DNA from: Bacteroidales bacterium
GTDB taxonomy: Bacteria; Bacteroidota; Bacteroidia; Bacteroidales; WCHB1-69
Direction: 5' to 3'
Assembly: GCA_016290715.1 (NCBI GenBank)
Contig: JAEEUY010000051.1
Location: 1-9,431, forward strand
Length of the DNA stretch: 9,431 nucleotides
The notes under the pieces: generated by a model
What the model was told of the DNA's origin: nothing
The model's input: only the letters and a program-made list of their open reading frames with translations
The model's database searches: none
Program-made: the position numbers and the translations under genes
Shown here: positions 1 through 7,602 of the stretch, one piece after another
Numbering within the stretch: position 1 is the stretch's first letter
Layout: each line of letters starts with the position of its first letter

Positions 1-119
1 GCGGCATCAAAGCCCGATCGCCCGGGATTGACCCCATGATGACGGTAAAAATCATTCATAAAATCGTAAACCTCAGTGGGTTTAGGAAATGTAGTTGCAG
101 AATTGTCTAAGTATATCAT
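1..119 (-). CDS. Class V aminotransferase / cysteine desulfurase-like protein, N-terminal part only
   Basis: This is the beginning of a gene that runs off the left edge. Reading the minus strand from the ATG at 119-117 gives 39 complete codons with no stop. The protein opens MIYLDNSATTFPKP and continues with a GVNPGRSGF stretch near residues 29-37. A YLDN(A/S)ATT..PKP opening followed by a glycine/asparagine-rich NPGR segment is characteristic of fold-type I PLP enzymes of the class V aminotransferase group, which includes cysteine desulfurases and selenocysteine lyases. The PLP lysine and catalytic cysteine would lie outside the window, so the substrate cannot be decided. Cysteine desulfurase-like is the best guess; a related class V aminotransferase is the alternative. 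The gene is divergent from the Omp28-like gene, with 136 bases between the start codons, and has a promoter-like element just upstream. Confidence 0.8.
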   Translation of the reverse strand, partial: MIYLDNSATTFPKPTEVYDFMNDFYRHHGVNPGRSGFDA

Positions 120-144
120 GATGTTACGTTTATATTTTTTTCAA

Positions 145-159
145 ACGGCGGCAAAATTA
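145..159 (-). promoter_or_regulatory. Bacteroidota-type -7 promoter element for the leftward gene
   Basis: On the minus strand the sequence reads TAATTTTG (159-152), matching the Bacteroidota -7 consensus TAnnTTTG, followed directly by CCGCCGT down to 145. It lies about 33 bases before the ATG at 119. No clear TTTG -33 element is seen at the expected distance, so the call rests on the -7 motif and its position. Confidence 0.5.
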
Positions 160-201
160 GTAAAAAGTTTTTAAATCATTTTTTATTACCATTTTTTTTC
201 T

Positions 202-209
202 TAATTTTG
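202..209 (+). promoter_or_regulatory. Bacteroidota-type -7 promoter element for the Omp28-like gene
   Basis: TAATTTTG at 202-209 matches TAnnTTTG and is followed by CGACC. It lies 46 bases before the ATG at 256, within a strongly A/T-rich stretch. A -33 TTTG is not evident. The leader from here to the start codon is almost entirely A and T and contains no Shine-Dalgarno-like sequence. Confidence 0.5.
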
Positions 210-255
210 CGACCTCTTTTATTAAAAAAATAATAGTCATAAATATATTTTAACT

Positions 256-1980
256 ATGAGAAAATTTTTATTCTTTGTTATTGCATTTCTTTGTCTTGGC
301 ACAATTTTCGGTCAAGAAGAAGTGTTTGTTTCCACCACACCTGGCAACAAAAACGTGGTAATTGAAAACTACACAGGCATGCATTGCCAATATTGTCCTT
401 ATGCACATCAGGAAGCAATGCAATTGAAGAATGCAGATCCTACGAGGGTAAATGTCATTATCATTCATGCCGGTGATTATGCCGTACCCAGTGGAAATGA
501 GCCCAATTATCAAACAGAATTTGGTTCCTCGTTATTAAATCAAATTGGATGTACTGGATTTCCTTCCGGCACCGTTAATAGACATCTCTTTTCCGGAACC
601 AGGTTGGAAGTGAATTATGATAAATGGGCTACTCGCTCCAACACGATTAAAAATCAACAATCGTATTGCAATATCGCCGCAAGATCCACATTGGATCCCA
701 CCACACGCGAGCTTTCTGTACACGTGCAGGTGTATTTTACCCGCTCGGGTGCTCCTTCAACCATGAAATTAAATCTTGCTTTAATTCAAGATAGCATATT
801 AGGACCCCAAACGGCAATGTCCAATAACCCTTCCCAAGTAATTGGTTCACAATATTGTCACATGGCTATGTTACGCCATCTGTTGACAGGGCAATGGGGA
901 TGTACCGTAACCAACACTACGGAGGGTTCACTAATTGATACTGTGATTACTTATACCGTTCCTTTGGCCATCAACGATGTGGATGTGGTTCTCAAAAATC
1001 TGAGTGTAGTGGCATTTATTGCTGAATCCAAAAAAGAGATTATTACAGGTTGTACAAGCGAAATGACGATGTTGGAGCAACCGGAAATATCTGCAAAACC
1101 ATTTGGATTAGCCATTTATGATGTGGCAGGATGTAGCAGAAAAGCAGATATCACCTTATACAACGGTGGTTCAACAACCATCAACAGTATTACAGGTACA
1201 TGTGAGATAAACGGTATTGTACAAGATATCAATTACAACGGAACCATTGAACCGTTATCTATAGTTAAATACACCACCGATGCATGGGATCTTCCTGCTA
1301 ATACGGAAATGCCAGTAACCATTACACTTAATTCATGCAACGGGCAGGATATCCATGAAGAATATACGCAAAACTACCAATATTACGCTGCTACAGGGAC
1401 GATAAAAATCAAAATAAAAGCAGATAAATATTCAGGACAATATACATTAAATGGTTCTACACATAATGGGGAACAAAGTTGGAAATTGTACGACCCCAAT
1501 GGAACCGTCATCGAATCCAAGACACAAGCCGATTTCACTTCGAATATCATCAATACTTTCACTGTTAGCGTTTCCGGCGAACCGGGCTGCTACCGTCTTT
1601 ATATCAAAGATTCATACGGAGATGGTATTTCAGGCGGCTACTACAAGATTGTGGATGCGCTCAATCACGAAATAGTCTATGGAACAGGCGATTTTGGTTC
1701 TTCTGCCAATGCTTATTTCTATTGGAATGGAGCAACAGCCATCGCTGACTTTGAAGAAGTGGATAACATCATCATTTATCCTAACCCCACTTCTGACAAA
1801 TTGAATATTGTCAGCGAAAATCCGGTTCATCAAGTTCAAATATACAATTTGCAAGGTCAACTGGTACAAGCCGAACGCGATACAAATGAGATAACGGTAA
1901 GCCATTTGGCAACAGGTTTGTATATTGCGAAAATTGCTACGGAGAAAGGAGTTACGACCATTAAATTCAATAAAAAATAA
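256..1980 (+). CDS. Omp28-family thioredoxin-like exported protein with T9SS C-terminal sorting domain
   Basis: A 574-residue exported protein. It begins with a signal peptide (charged MRK, hydrophobic core to about residue 18, likely cleavage around G19/Q20). The next part resembles the Omp28 family first known from Porphyromonas gingivalis: an ENYTG segment leads into a CQYC redox-type motif at residues 44-47 followed by proline, and a GFPSGTVNR stretch (about 101-109) sits where a thioredoxin fold carries its cis-proline. A separate module near residues 380-490 contains DSYGDGISGGYY from residue 452, an acidic, glycine-rich loop. The end (about 503-574) has YPNP at 508-511, then an IYNLQGQLV strand and a LATGLYIAKI strand, the layout of a T9SS type A sorting domain. 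I infer export by Sec, then T9SS transfer across the outer membrane and anchoring or release at the surface. The true role is unknown; disulfide or redox activity is possible but unproven. It appears monocistronic, with its own promoter and terminator. Confidence 0.88.
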   Translation: MRKFLFFVIAFLCLGTIFGQEEVFVSTTPGNKNVVIENYTGMHCQYCPYAHQEAMQLKNADPTRVNVIIIHAGDYAVPSGNEPNYQTEFGSSLLNQIGCTGFPSGTVNRHLFSGTRLEVNYDKWATRSNTIKNQQSYCNIAARSTLDPTTRELSVHVQVYFTRSGAPSTMKLNLALIQDSILGPQTAMSNNPSQVIGSQYCHMAMLRHLLTGQWGCTVTNTTEGSLIDTVITYTVPLAINDVDVVLKNLSVVAFIAESKKEIITGCTSEMTMLEQPEISAKPFGLAIYDVAGCSRKADITLYNGGSTTINSITGTCEINGIVQDINYNGTIEPLSIVKYTTDAWDLPANTEMPVTITLNSCNGQDIHEEYTQNYQYYAATGTIKIKIKADKYSGQYTLNGSTHNGEQSWKLYDPNGTVIESKTQADFTSNIINTFTVSVSGEPGCYRLYIKDSYGDGISGGYYKIVDALNHEIVYGTGDFGSSANAYFYWNGATAIADFEEVDNIIIYPNPTSDKLNIVSENPVHQVQIYNLQGQLVQAERDTNEITVSHLATGLYIAKIATEKGVTTIKFNKK

Positions 1981-2041
1981 TAACTCCCGGCATATTTTCT
2001 GAAAAGGAATGCGTTAGAGGAGAGATTATTCATTTCCTATC

Positions 2042-2076
2042 AAAGTTTGCACTTTCCCATGTGCAAACTTTTTTTT
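2042..2076 (+). terminator. Strong intrinsic terminator after the Omp28-like gene
   Basis: AAAGTTTGCAC (2042-2052) pairs perfectly over 11 bases with GTGCAAACTTT (2061-2071) around an 8-base loop, and is followed by a T run to 2076. It lies 61 bases after the stop codon. It separates the Omp28-like gene from the ATP synthase cluster, so the latter must have its own promoter. Confidence 0.9.
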
Positions 2077-2116
2077 GTGATTTCCAATTATTTAAACACA
2101 CTCAATACCCACAGAA

Positions 2117-2130
2117 AAAAAACGTTTTTT
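2117..2130. repeat. Perfect 14-base A/T palindrome upstream of the atp promoter
   Basis: AAAAAACGTTTTTT is self-complementary over its whole length and lies about 50 bases upstream of the -7 element for atpF. It could be an operator, an UP-like A-tract curve, or simply a chance product of the A/T-rich region. I cannot tell which. Confidence 0.3.
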
Positions 2131-2178
2131 GCAAAGATTTTTTTACAAAAATTTGGCTATTTGGTAAGAAAAAAATTG

Positions 2179-2193
2179 TACATTTGCCGCCGT
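2179..2193 (+). promoter_or_regulatory. Bacteroidota-type -7 promoter element for the atpFHAG cluster
   Basis: TACATTTG (2179-2186) fits TAnnTTTG and is followed by CCGCCGT to 2193. TTTG words lie upstream at 2152-2155 and 2160-2163, but their spacings (23 and 15 bases) are on either side of the roughly 20 expected, so the -33 element is uncertain. The ATG of atpF is 37 bases downstream of the motif. Confidence 0.6.
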
Positions 2194-2222
2194 AAAAAGA
2201 ATCATTAAAACAGAATGCATAT

Positions 2223-2717
2223 ATGGAACTGATTACCCCCTCTTTTGGACTGATTTTTTGGATGCTATTGGGATTTGGCATCTTGTTTTTTATTTTGGCC
2301 AAATTCGCATGGCCAGTGATTATCAAATCAATAACCGATCGTGAAAAACGCATTGAAGAGCAACTTTCTGAAGCTGCGAAGGCGCGCGAAGAGATGAAAA
2401 ATCTGAAAAGTGAGCACGAGGCTTTGTTGGCACAAGCAAAAGAAGAAAGAGATGCCATCCTTGCAGAAGCACGCAAAATGAGTGAAAAGATGTATGATGA
2501 TGCCAAGGAGAAAGCCGCCAATGAAGCACAATTGCTGATAGAGGACGCTAAAAAAAGCATCCATTTTGAAAAAATGAAAGCGGTAACTGATATCAAAAAT
2601 GAAATCGCCCAAATGTCCATTGAAATTGCCGAAAAAGTACTGATGGAAGAATTGACCGATAAAGACAAACAAGAAGCACTTGTGGCTAAATGGCTGAAAG
2701 ACGTTAACATAAACTAA
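2223..2717 (+). CDS. atpF: F1Fo ATP synthase subunit b
   Basis: A 164-residue protein of normal length for the b subunit, which forms the peripheral stalk holding the F1 head still against the rotating ring. Residues 1-30 include the single membrane segment (FGLIFWMLLGFGILFFILAK) after a short TPSFG lead, as in other Bacteroidota b subunits. The rest is a long charged, alanine-rich helix (about 35-150) with many E/K/A residues, the expected stalk coiled coil. It binds the delta subunit, encoded 13 bases downstream, with its C-terminal end. The start is supported by the TPxFGLxFW lead and by the promoter 37 bases upstream; there is no Shine-Dalgarno sequence. It is the first gene of this cluster, which is unusual because the genes for subunits a and c commonly precede it. 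Confidence 0.96.
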   Translation: MELITPSFGLIFWMLLGFGILFFILAKFAWPVIIKSITDREKRIEEQLSEAAKAREEMKNLKSEHEALLAQAKEERDAILAEARKMSEKMYDDAKEKAANEAQLLIEDAKKSIHFEKMKAVTDIKNEIAQMSIEIAEKVLMEELTDKDKQEALVAKWLKDVNIN

Positions 2718-2730
2718 CCTTTGCGAAACG

Positions 2731-3288
2731 ATGAAAAACACTAAATTAGCCGGACGATATGCAAAAGCACTGCACGATTTCGCAATAGAACAAAATGTTG
2801 AAGAAGCAGTCTATCAAGATATCCTGTTGCTGAAGAAAACATTTGTCGAAAATCGTGAACTGAAAGTGGTTATCGAAAGTCCTGTAATTGTAGCGAAAAG
2901 GAAAGAAACCATTTTCAAGGAGATATTTCAGCAAAATATTTCAAAAATAACCTTTGATTTTTTGGTATTGATTATTGAAAAAAGACGGGAACCCGAATTG
3001 ACAATCATTTTCGAAAAATTTATAGAATGTTACTATCAACAGCATAATATCCGAAAAGCCAAAGTTACTACAGCCGTTGAATTGAATCCCGCCTTATTGA
3101 ACGAGATAAAAAGTCTGTTGGAAGAACAGACGCATTCCACCATTCTTTTGGAACAGGTTGTAAATCCCCGTATCATTGGAGGGTTGGTTGTGAAAGTGGA
3201 TGATTACCTATTTGATGCAAGTTTGTTGGGAAAAATCAACAAACTGAAAGCCGAATTTTCACAAAATTTATATCAAACCAATTATTAG
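2731..3288 (+). CDS. atpH: F1Fo ATP synthase subunit delta
   Basis: A 185-residue protein of usual length for delta/OSCP, the link between the top of F1 and the b stalk. The N-terminal helical domain begins with the typical AGRYAKALHDFA (residues 7-18). The C-terminal family signature is at about 145-176: NPRIIGG, then VVKVDDYLFDAS, then LGKINKLKAEF. The ATG at 2731 is 13 bases after the atpF stop and there is no better upstream start. The order b-delta-alpha-gamma is the conserved bacterial order. Confidence 0.96.
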   Translation: MKNTKLAGRYAKALHDFAIEQNVEEAVYQDILLLKKTFVENRELKVVIESPVIVAKRKETIFKEIFQQNISKITFDFLVLIIEKRREPELTIIFEKFIECYYQQHNIRKAKVTTAVELNPALLNEIKSLLEEQTHSTILLEQVVNPRIIGGLVVKVDDYLFDASLLGKINKLKAEFSQNLYQTNY

Positions 3289-3315
3289 AAATAGAATAAC
3301 TAAATTAGATAAGAA

Positions 3316-4905
3316 ATGGCAGAAATTAAACCATCTGAAGTAACTGCAATATTGCGCCAGCAGTTGCAAAACTATGATTCCAAAGCCGAATTGGAAGAAA
3401 CTGGCACTGTCCTCGTCGTGGGTGACGGAATCGCTCGTGTTTATGGATTGCGAAATGCCCAATCTGGTGAGTTGGTTTCTTTTGAGAACGAAATGGGAAG
3501 TGTCATGGGCATTGTGCTCAACCTTGAAGAAGATAATGTCGGAGTAGTTCTTCTCGGCGACTCTAGAAGTCTGAATGAAGGAGACTTGTGTAAGAGAACC
3601 GGTCGTATTGCATCCATCCAAGTGGGAGAAGGGCTCTGCGGTCGTGTGATTAACACCTTGGGCGTGCCTATTGATGGAAAAGGCAAGATTGAAGGACAGC
3701 TTTATGAAATGCCCATCGAACGTAAGGCTCCTGGAATCATCTACCGTCAACCGGTTAAAGAACCTCTTCAAACGGGTATCAAGGCGGTTGATGCCATGAT
3801 TCCTATCGGTCGCGGACAGCGTGAGCTGATCATTGGCGACCGCCAAACGGGTAAAACAGCCATTGCCATTGATACCATCATCAATCAAAAGAAATTTTAC
3901 GAGGAAGGGAATCCCGTATATTGTATCTATGTGGCAGTCGGGCAAAAAGGGTCTTCTGTGGCCAATTTGGTTAAAACGCTGACTGAAAATGGTGCGATGC
4001 CTTATACGATTATTGTAAATGCTACCGCTTCAGATACTGCAGCCATGCAGTTCTACGCACCTTTCGCGGGTGCAGCCATCGGCGAATATTTCCGCGATAC
4101 GGGTCGCCCCGCATTAATTATCTACGATGATTTATCGAAACAAGCGGTGGCTTATCGTGAAGTTTCATTGCTGCTCCGCCGTCCACCTGGACGTGAAGCC
4201 TATCCGGGAGATGTATTCTATCTTCACTCAAGATTATTGGAAAGAGCTGCCAAAATCATTGAATCAGATGAGATTGCAGCCCAAATGAACGACCTTCCTG
4301 AAACACTGAAACCCATTGTAAAGGGTGGGGGATCTCTAACAGCGCTGCCCATTATTGAAACACAAGCAGGGGACGTGTCTGCCTATATCCCAACCAATGT
4401 GATTTCTATTACCGATGGACAAATATATCTGGAAACGGCCTTGTTTAATGCAGGTATCCGCCCTGCTATCAATGTGGGTATTTCGGTATCACGTGTGGGT
4501 GGTAATGCACAAATTAAATCCATGAAGAAAATTGCAGGGACATTGAAACTTGACCAGGCACAATTCCGTGAATTGGAATCTTTCGCAAAGTTTGGTTCTG
4601 ATGTTGATGCTGCTACACAAAATGCTTTGGATAAGGGTGTTAGAAATGTGGAGATTTTAAAACAGCCTCAATATACTCCTTTAAAAGTGGAAGAGCAGAT
4701 TGCAATTATCTTCTGTGGTGTAAAAGCATTGCTGCAAAAAGTGCCTACCAATAGAATCAGTAATTTTGAAGCAGAATACCTGAACGTTTTGCGTGAAAGC
4801 CACCAAACATTGTTGTCGGAATTGAAAGCAGGAAAAATAAATGATGAGTTGATGGCTGAAATGGAGCAAGTGTGCAGGGAGGTGGCTAAAAAATACGAAA
4901 ACTAA
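3316..4905 (+). CDS. atpA: F1Fo ATP synthase subunit alpha
   Basis: A 529-residue alpha subunit, the non-catalytic nucleotide-binding partner of beta in the F1 hexamer. The N-terminal beta-barrel domain (about 25-95) contains VGDGIARVYGL. The nucleotide-binding domain has the P-loop GDRQTGKT at 174-181 and a Walker B-like LIIYDD at 267-272. The alpha/beta family signature is at 383-392 (PAINVGISVS), followed at once by R393, equivalent to the alpha arginine that completes the catalytic site on beta. The C-terminal helical domain runs from about 400. The protein is some 15-20 residues longer than the E. coli subunit; part of the difference lies around LPETLKPIVKGGGS (327-340), before the conserved LTALPIIETQAGDVSAYIPTN segment. 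The ATG follows the delta stop by 27 bases and gives the usual N-terminus MAEIKPSEV. All key residues are present, so the gene looks functional. Confidence 0.98.
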   Translation: MAEIKPSEVTAILRQQLQNYDSKAELEETGTVLVVGDGIARVYGLRNAQSGELVSFENEMGSVMGIVLNLEEDNVGVVLLGDSRSLNEGDLCKRTGRIASIQVGEGLCGRVINTLGVPIDGKGKIEGQLYEMPIERKAPGIIYRQPVKEPLQTGIKAVDAMIPIGRGQRELIIGDRQTGKTAIAIDTIINQKKFYEEGNPVYCIYVAVGQKGSSVANLVKTLTENGAMPYTIIVNATASDTAAMQFYAPFAGAAIGEYFRDTGRPALIIYDDLSKQAVAYREVSLLLRRPPGREAYPGDVFYLHSRLLERAAKIIESDEIAAQMNDLPETLKPIVKGGGSLTALPIIETQAGDVSAYIPTNVISITDGQIYLETALFNAGIRPAINVGISVSRVGGNAQIKSMKKIAGTLKLDQAQFRELESFAKFGSDVDAATQNALDKGVRNVEILKQPQYTPLKVEEQIAIIFCGVKALLQKVPTNRISNFEAEYLNVLRESHQTLLSELKAGKINDELMAEMEQVCREVAKKYEN

Positions 4906-4914
4906 TCAAGAATC

Positions 4915-5796
4915 ATGGCCAGTTTAAAAGAAATTAGAATTAGGATAGCATCCGTTGAATCTACCCAGAAGATTACCAGCGCCATGAAAATGGTTTCAGC
5001 TGCGAAGTTGAGAAGAGCCCAGAACGCCATTCTCAACCTGCGTCCTTATTCCAATAAATTAAATGAAATTTTACAGAATTTATCGGAAAGTGCAGAAACA
5101 ATTGCTGAATTGCCGTTGTTTCAAAAACGTCCTGAAATTCATGTGGGAATTGTTGTAATCTCTTCTAACAGAGGATTATGCGGCGCTTTTAATACCAATG
5201 TGGTGAAAAAAGTGGAATCCCTTTTATCCACCACCTTTGCCCAACAAAATGCAAGCGGCAACGTGAAATTGTACTGCGTAGGTAAAAAAGCGAAAGAACA
5301 ACTGTCCAAACTTCACAAAATCAGTTGGTTCAATGAGTCCGTTTTGGAGACTTCCTCTTTTGAAGATATGGCTCAATTAGGAAACACCCTGATGCAGGAT
5401 TTTGTTGATCATAAGCTGGATGTCGTAAAAATTGTTTACAATCGCTTTGTAAATCCAGCCACACAAGATCTTGTGGTTGAGGACTTTTTGCCCATCGGGC
5501 ATATACAAACAGTAGGGGAGAAGCAAGCCCATCAAAACGACTATATTTTTGAACCATCGAAAGAAGAAATCCTGACAGCCCTGATTCCAAAAATATTGAA
5601 ACTGCAACTCTATAAAACTGTTCTTGACTCTATCGCTTCAGAACATGGAGCGAGAATGACTTCCATGCATAAAGCAACGGATAACGCCACCGAAATACTG
5701 AAAGATTTGCGTTTGAGATACAACAATGCACGCCAGTCATCCATTACCAATGAACTTATTGAGATTGTCAGTGGAGCTGAAGCATTGAATAATTAG
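4915..5796 (+). CDS. atpG: F1Fo ATP synthase subunit gamma
   Basis: A 293-residue gamma subunit, the central rotating shaft of F1. The N-terminal helix has the conserved IRIRIASVESTQKITSAMKM run followed by VSAAKLRRAQ (residues 7-36). SSNRGLCGAFN at 83-93 begins the Rossmann-like middle domain. The C-terminal helix ends with the family signature ITNELIEIVSGAEAL at 277-291, preceded by an EHGARMTSMHKATDNA segment. Both long helices that form the coiled-coil shaft are therefore complete. The start lies 9 bases after the alpha stop. In many bacteria beta and epsilon follow gamma; here they do not, which is usual in Bacteroidota, where atpD and atpC often sit elsewhere. Confidence 0.97.
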   Translation: MASLKEIRIRIASVESTQKITSAMKMVSAAKLRRAQNAILNLRPYSNKLNEILQNLSESAETIAELPLFQKRPEIHVGIVVISSNRGLCGAFNTNVVKKVESLLSTTFAQQNASGNVKLYCVGKKAKEQLSKLHKISWFNESVLETSSFEDMAQLGNTLMQDFVDHKLDVVKIVYNRFVNPATQDLVVEDFLPIGHIQTVGEKQAHQNDYIFEPSKEEILTALIPKILKLQLYKTVLDSIASEHGARMTSMHKATDNATEILKDLRLRYNNARQSSITNELIEIVSGAEALNN

Positions 5797-5811
5797 TTAT
5801 TTTTTTCAATT

Positions 5812-6831
5812 ATGATAAAGAAAATATCACTCATCGTTATTATTGCACTCCTTTCGAGTGTTTCCTTAATCGCCCAAAATAAACAAGCGGTTATCGCTTT
5901 CTATAATCTTGAAAACCTGTTTGATACAATTGACGACCCTAAAACATGGGACGAGCAATTCTTACCTAATGGCGATTACCAGTGGAATACCCAGCGATAT
6001 CTGAAAAAATTGGACAATATGGCAACTGTGATTTCTCGTATTGCTAAGTCGCAGGGAAATATCACTATGTTGGGGGTTTCCGAAATTGAAAATGAGTTGG
6101 TTCTCCGTGATTTGGTTGCTCACCCCAAGCTAAAACCGCTGAATCTGGATATTGCCCATTACGATTCGCCTGACCGCCGTGGAGTGGATGTGGCTTTGTT
6201 GTACTGCAAAGATCGTTTCCGCGTTTATGATGTGATTCCTTATCGTTTGGTAACCAATGACACTTCCTTTAGAACACGGGATCAGTTGTTGGTTTCCGGT
6301 GTGTTAGACGGAATTGACACTCTTCATGTGGTAGTCAACCATTGGCCATCCAAATTGGGTGGGGAAAAACGAAGCATGCCCAAACGTATTGCAGCTGCCA
6401 ATCTTTCAAAACATATCGCTGATTCGCTAATGCAGGATAATCCTATGGCTAAAGTAGTGATTATGGGAGACTTGAACGATAATCCCAATGCCAAAAGTAT
6501 TACACAATATTTGGGCGCCAAAAGCAAAATCAAAGATACACAAATGTATCAATTGTATAATCCTATGTATAAACTGTATATGGATGGTGTATGGTCGTAT
6601 GTATATCGTGACGAGCCCAATGTTATCGACCAAATCATTATTTCTTATGGTTTAATCAATGCAAAAACGAAGTATAGATACAACTCTGTAAACATCTTCA
6701 GAGAGAGTTATATGCTAACGCAAAGTGGTTCTTACGAAGGTTATCCTTTCAGGACTTTTGCCGGCGGTGTGTACCAAGGCGGATACAGCGACCACTTGCC
6801 AGTTTACATAATCATTGAAAAAGTGGATTAA
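5812..6831 (+). CDS. Exported endonuclease/exonuclease/phosphatase-fold protein
   Basis: A 339-residue protein with the full set of DNase I-like (EEP superfamily) metal-dependent phosphodiesterase motifs: YNLENLFD at 31-38, GVSEIEN with the metal-binding glutamate E91, DRRGVDVALLY at 121-131, VVNHWPS with N176-H177, GDLNDNP with D220 and N222, and the terminal SDHLPVY with D327-H328. A hydrophobic N-terminus (about residues 5-20, ending LIAQ) is a likely signal peptide, suggesting action in the periplasm or outside the cell. Substrates in this fold include DNA, RNA, phospholipids and inositol phosphates, and the sequence does not choose among them; nuclease or phosphodiesterase is the safest description. 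It starts 15 bases after the atpG stop and is probably co-transcribed with the atp genes, although I know of no functional link. It ends 1 base before the next start codon. Confidence 0.88.
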   Translation: MIKKISLIVIIALLSSVSLIAQNKQAVIAFYNLENLFDTIDDPKTWDEQFLPNGDYQWNTQRYLKKLDNMATVISRIAKSQGNITMLGVSEIENELVLRDLVAHPKLKPLNLDIAHYDSPDRRGVDVALLYCKDRFRVYDVIPYRLVTNDTSFRTRDQLLVSGVLDGIDTLHVVVNHWPSKLGGEKRSMPKRIAAANLSKHIADSLMQDNPMAKVVIMGDLNDNPNAKSITQYLGAKSKIKDTQMYQLYNPMYKLYMDGVWSYVYRDEPNVIDQIIISYGLINAKTKYRYNSVNIFRESYMLTQSGSYEGYPFRTFAGGVYQGGYSDHLPVYIIIEKVD

Positions 6832-6832
6832 A

Positions 6833-7567
6833 ATGGATAGAAAGTTAGTCGTCATTCCTACTTATAATGAAAAAGAGAATATCGAAAATATCATTCGCAC
6901 GGTATTTAGCATTAATGATGCGCATATTCTTGTTATAGAGGACAATTCTCCTGATGGAACGGCAGCCATTGTAAAAAATTTGATGCAGGAATTCCCTGAA
7001 AGATTGTTTATAGAGGAGAGAAAAGGGAAATTAGGATTAGGAACCGCTTATATTCACGGCTTTAAGTGGGCATTGGCACACAATTATGATTACATTTTTG
7101 AAATGGATGCTGATTTTTCGCACGATCCTCACGACTTGGACCGCTTATACAAAGCCTGTAAGGAAGAAGGTGCTGATTTGGCCATCGGTTCACGTTACTG
7201 TCAAGGAGTAAATGTCCTTAATTGGCCTATGTCGCGCTTGCTGATGTCGTATTACGGGTCTGCTTATGTACGTATTGTTTTGGGTATTCCTGTGCGTGAT
7301 ACCACAGCCGGATTTAAATGTTATAAAGCGGAGGTGCTGAGAGCGATAGATTTTTCGCGAATTCATCATATCGGCTACGGGTTCCAAATTGAAATGAAAT
7401 TTACCGTTTGGAAACTGAAATTCAACATCAAGGAAGTTTCTATTGTATTTAAAGACCGTACCAAAGGGACCTCTAAAATGAGCAAGGGGATTTTTTCCGA
7501 GGCTATTTTTGGGGTTATCAAATTGAAAATACGAAGTTGGTTTCGCTCGTGGAAGCGCTTAGCGTAA
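6833..7567 (+). CDS. GT2 glycosyltransferase, polyprenol-phosphate mannosyltransferase-like
   Basis: A 244-residue soluble family 2 glycosyltransferase resembling dolichol/polyprenol-phosphate mannose synthases. These move mannose from GDP-mannose to a lipid phosphate at the inner face of the membrane, providing a donor for later mannosylation. The N-terminus VVIPTYNEKENI (6-17), the LVIEDNSPDGT motif (33-43), FEMDADFSHDP with the DAD metal-binding motif at 92-94, and RDTTAGFKCY (155-164) follow the family in order. There are no C-terminal membrane segments, so it is a single-domain DPM1-like form; the end is basic and aromatic (SWFRSWKR). The start chosen is the ATG at 6833, one base after the preceding stop, giving MDRKLVVIPTYN. 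An in-frame TTG at 6815 would add six residues overlapping the upstream gene and has no family support. Translation is probably coupled to the upstream gene. The exact sugar is inferred from family likeness; glucose or other sugars are possible. Confidence 0.88.
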   Translation: MDRKLVVIPTYNEKENIENIIRTVFSINDAHILVIEDNSPDGTAAIVKNLMQEFPERLFIEERKGKLGLGTAYIHGFKWALAHNYDYIFEMDADFSHDPHDLDRLYKACKEEGADLAIGSRYCQGVNVLNWPMSRLLMSYYGSAYVRIVLGIPVRDTTAGFKCYKAEVLRAIDFSRIHHIGYGFQIEMKFTVWKLKFNIKEVSIVFKDRTKGTSKMSKGIFSEAIFGVIKLKIRSWFRSWKRLA

Positions 7568-7602
7568 AATTTGCACGATAATTATTTTTCAAGATAATAT
7601 TC

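Noticed and set aside
2102..2741. Long minus-strand reading frames of 202 and 137 codons opposite atpF
   Set aside because: They mirror the amphipathic, A/G-rich coding of atpF, give serine/phenylalanine-rich low-complexity protein, and overlap a certain gene.
3268..3945. A 225-codon minus-strand reading frame opposite the start of atpA
   Set aside because: It lies wholly opposite well-conserved atpA coding sequence and shows no family motif.
5788..5806. Possible terminator after atpG (AATAA-TTAG-TTATT plus T run)
   Set aside because: The stem is five A-T pairs only and includes the stop codon, too weak to be a convincing terminator; the next gene starts at 5812 and is probably co-transcribed.
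6815..6832. Upstream TTG start for the glycosyltransferase
   Set aside because: It would add six residues overlapping the preceding gene, while the ATG at 6833 gives a start close to the family's conserved VVIPTYNE segment.
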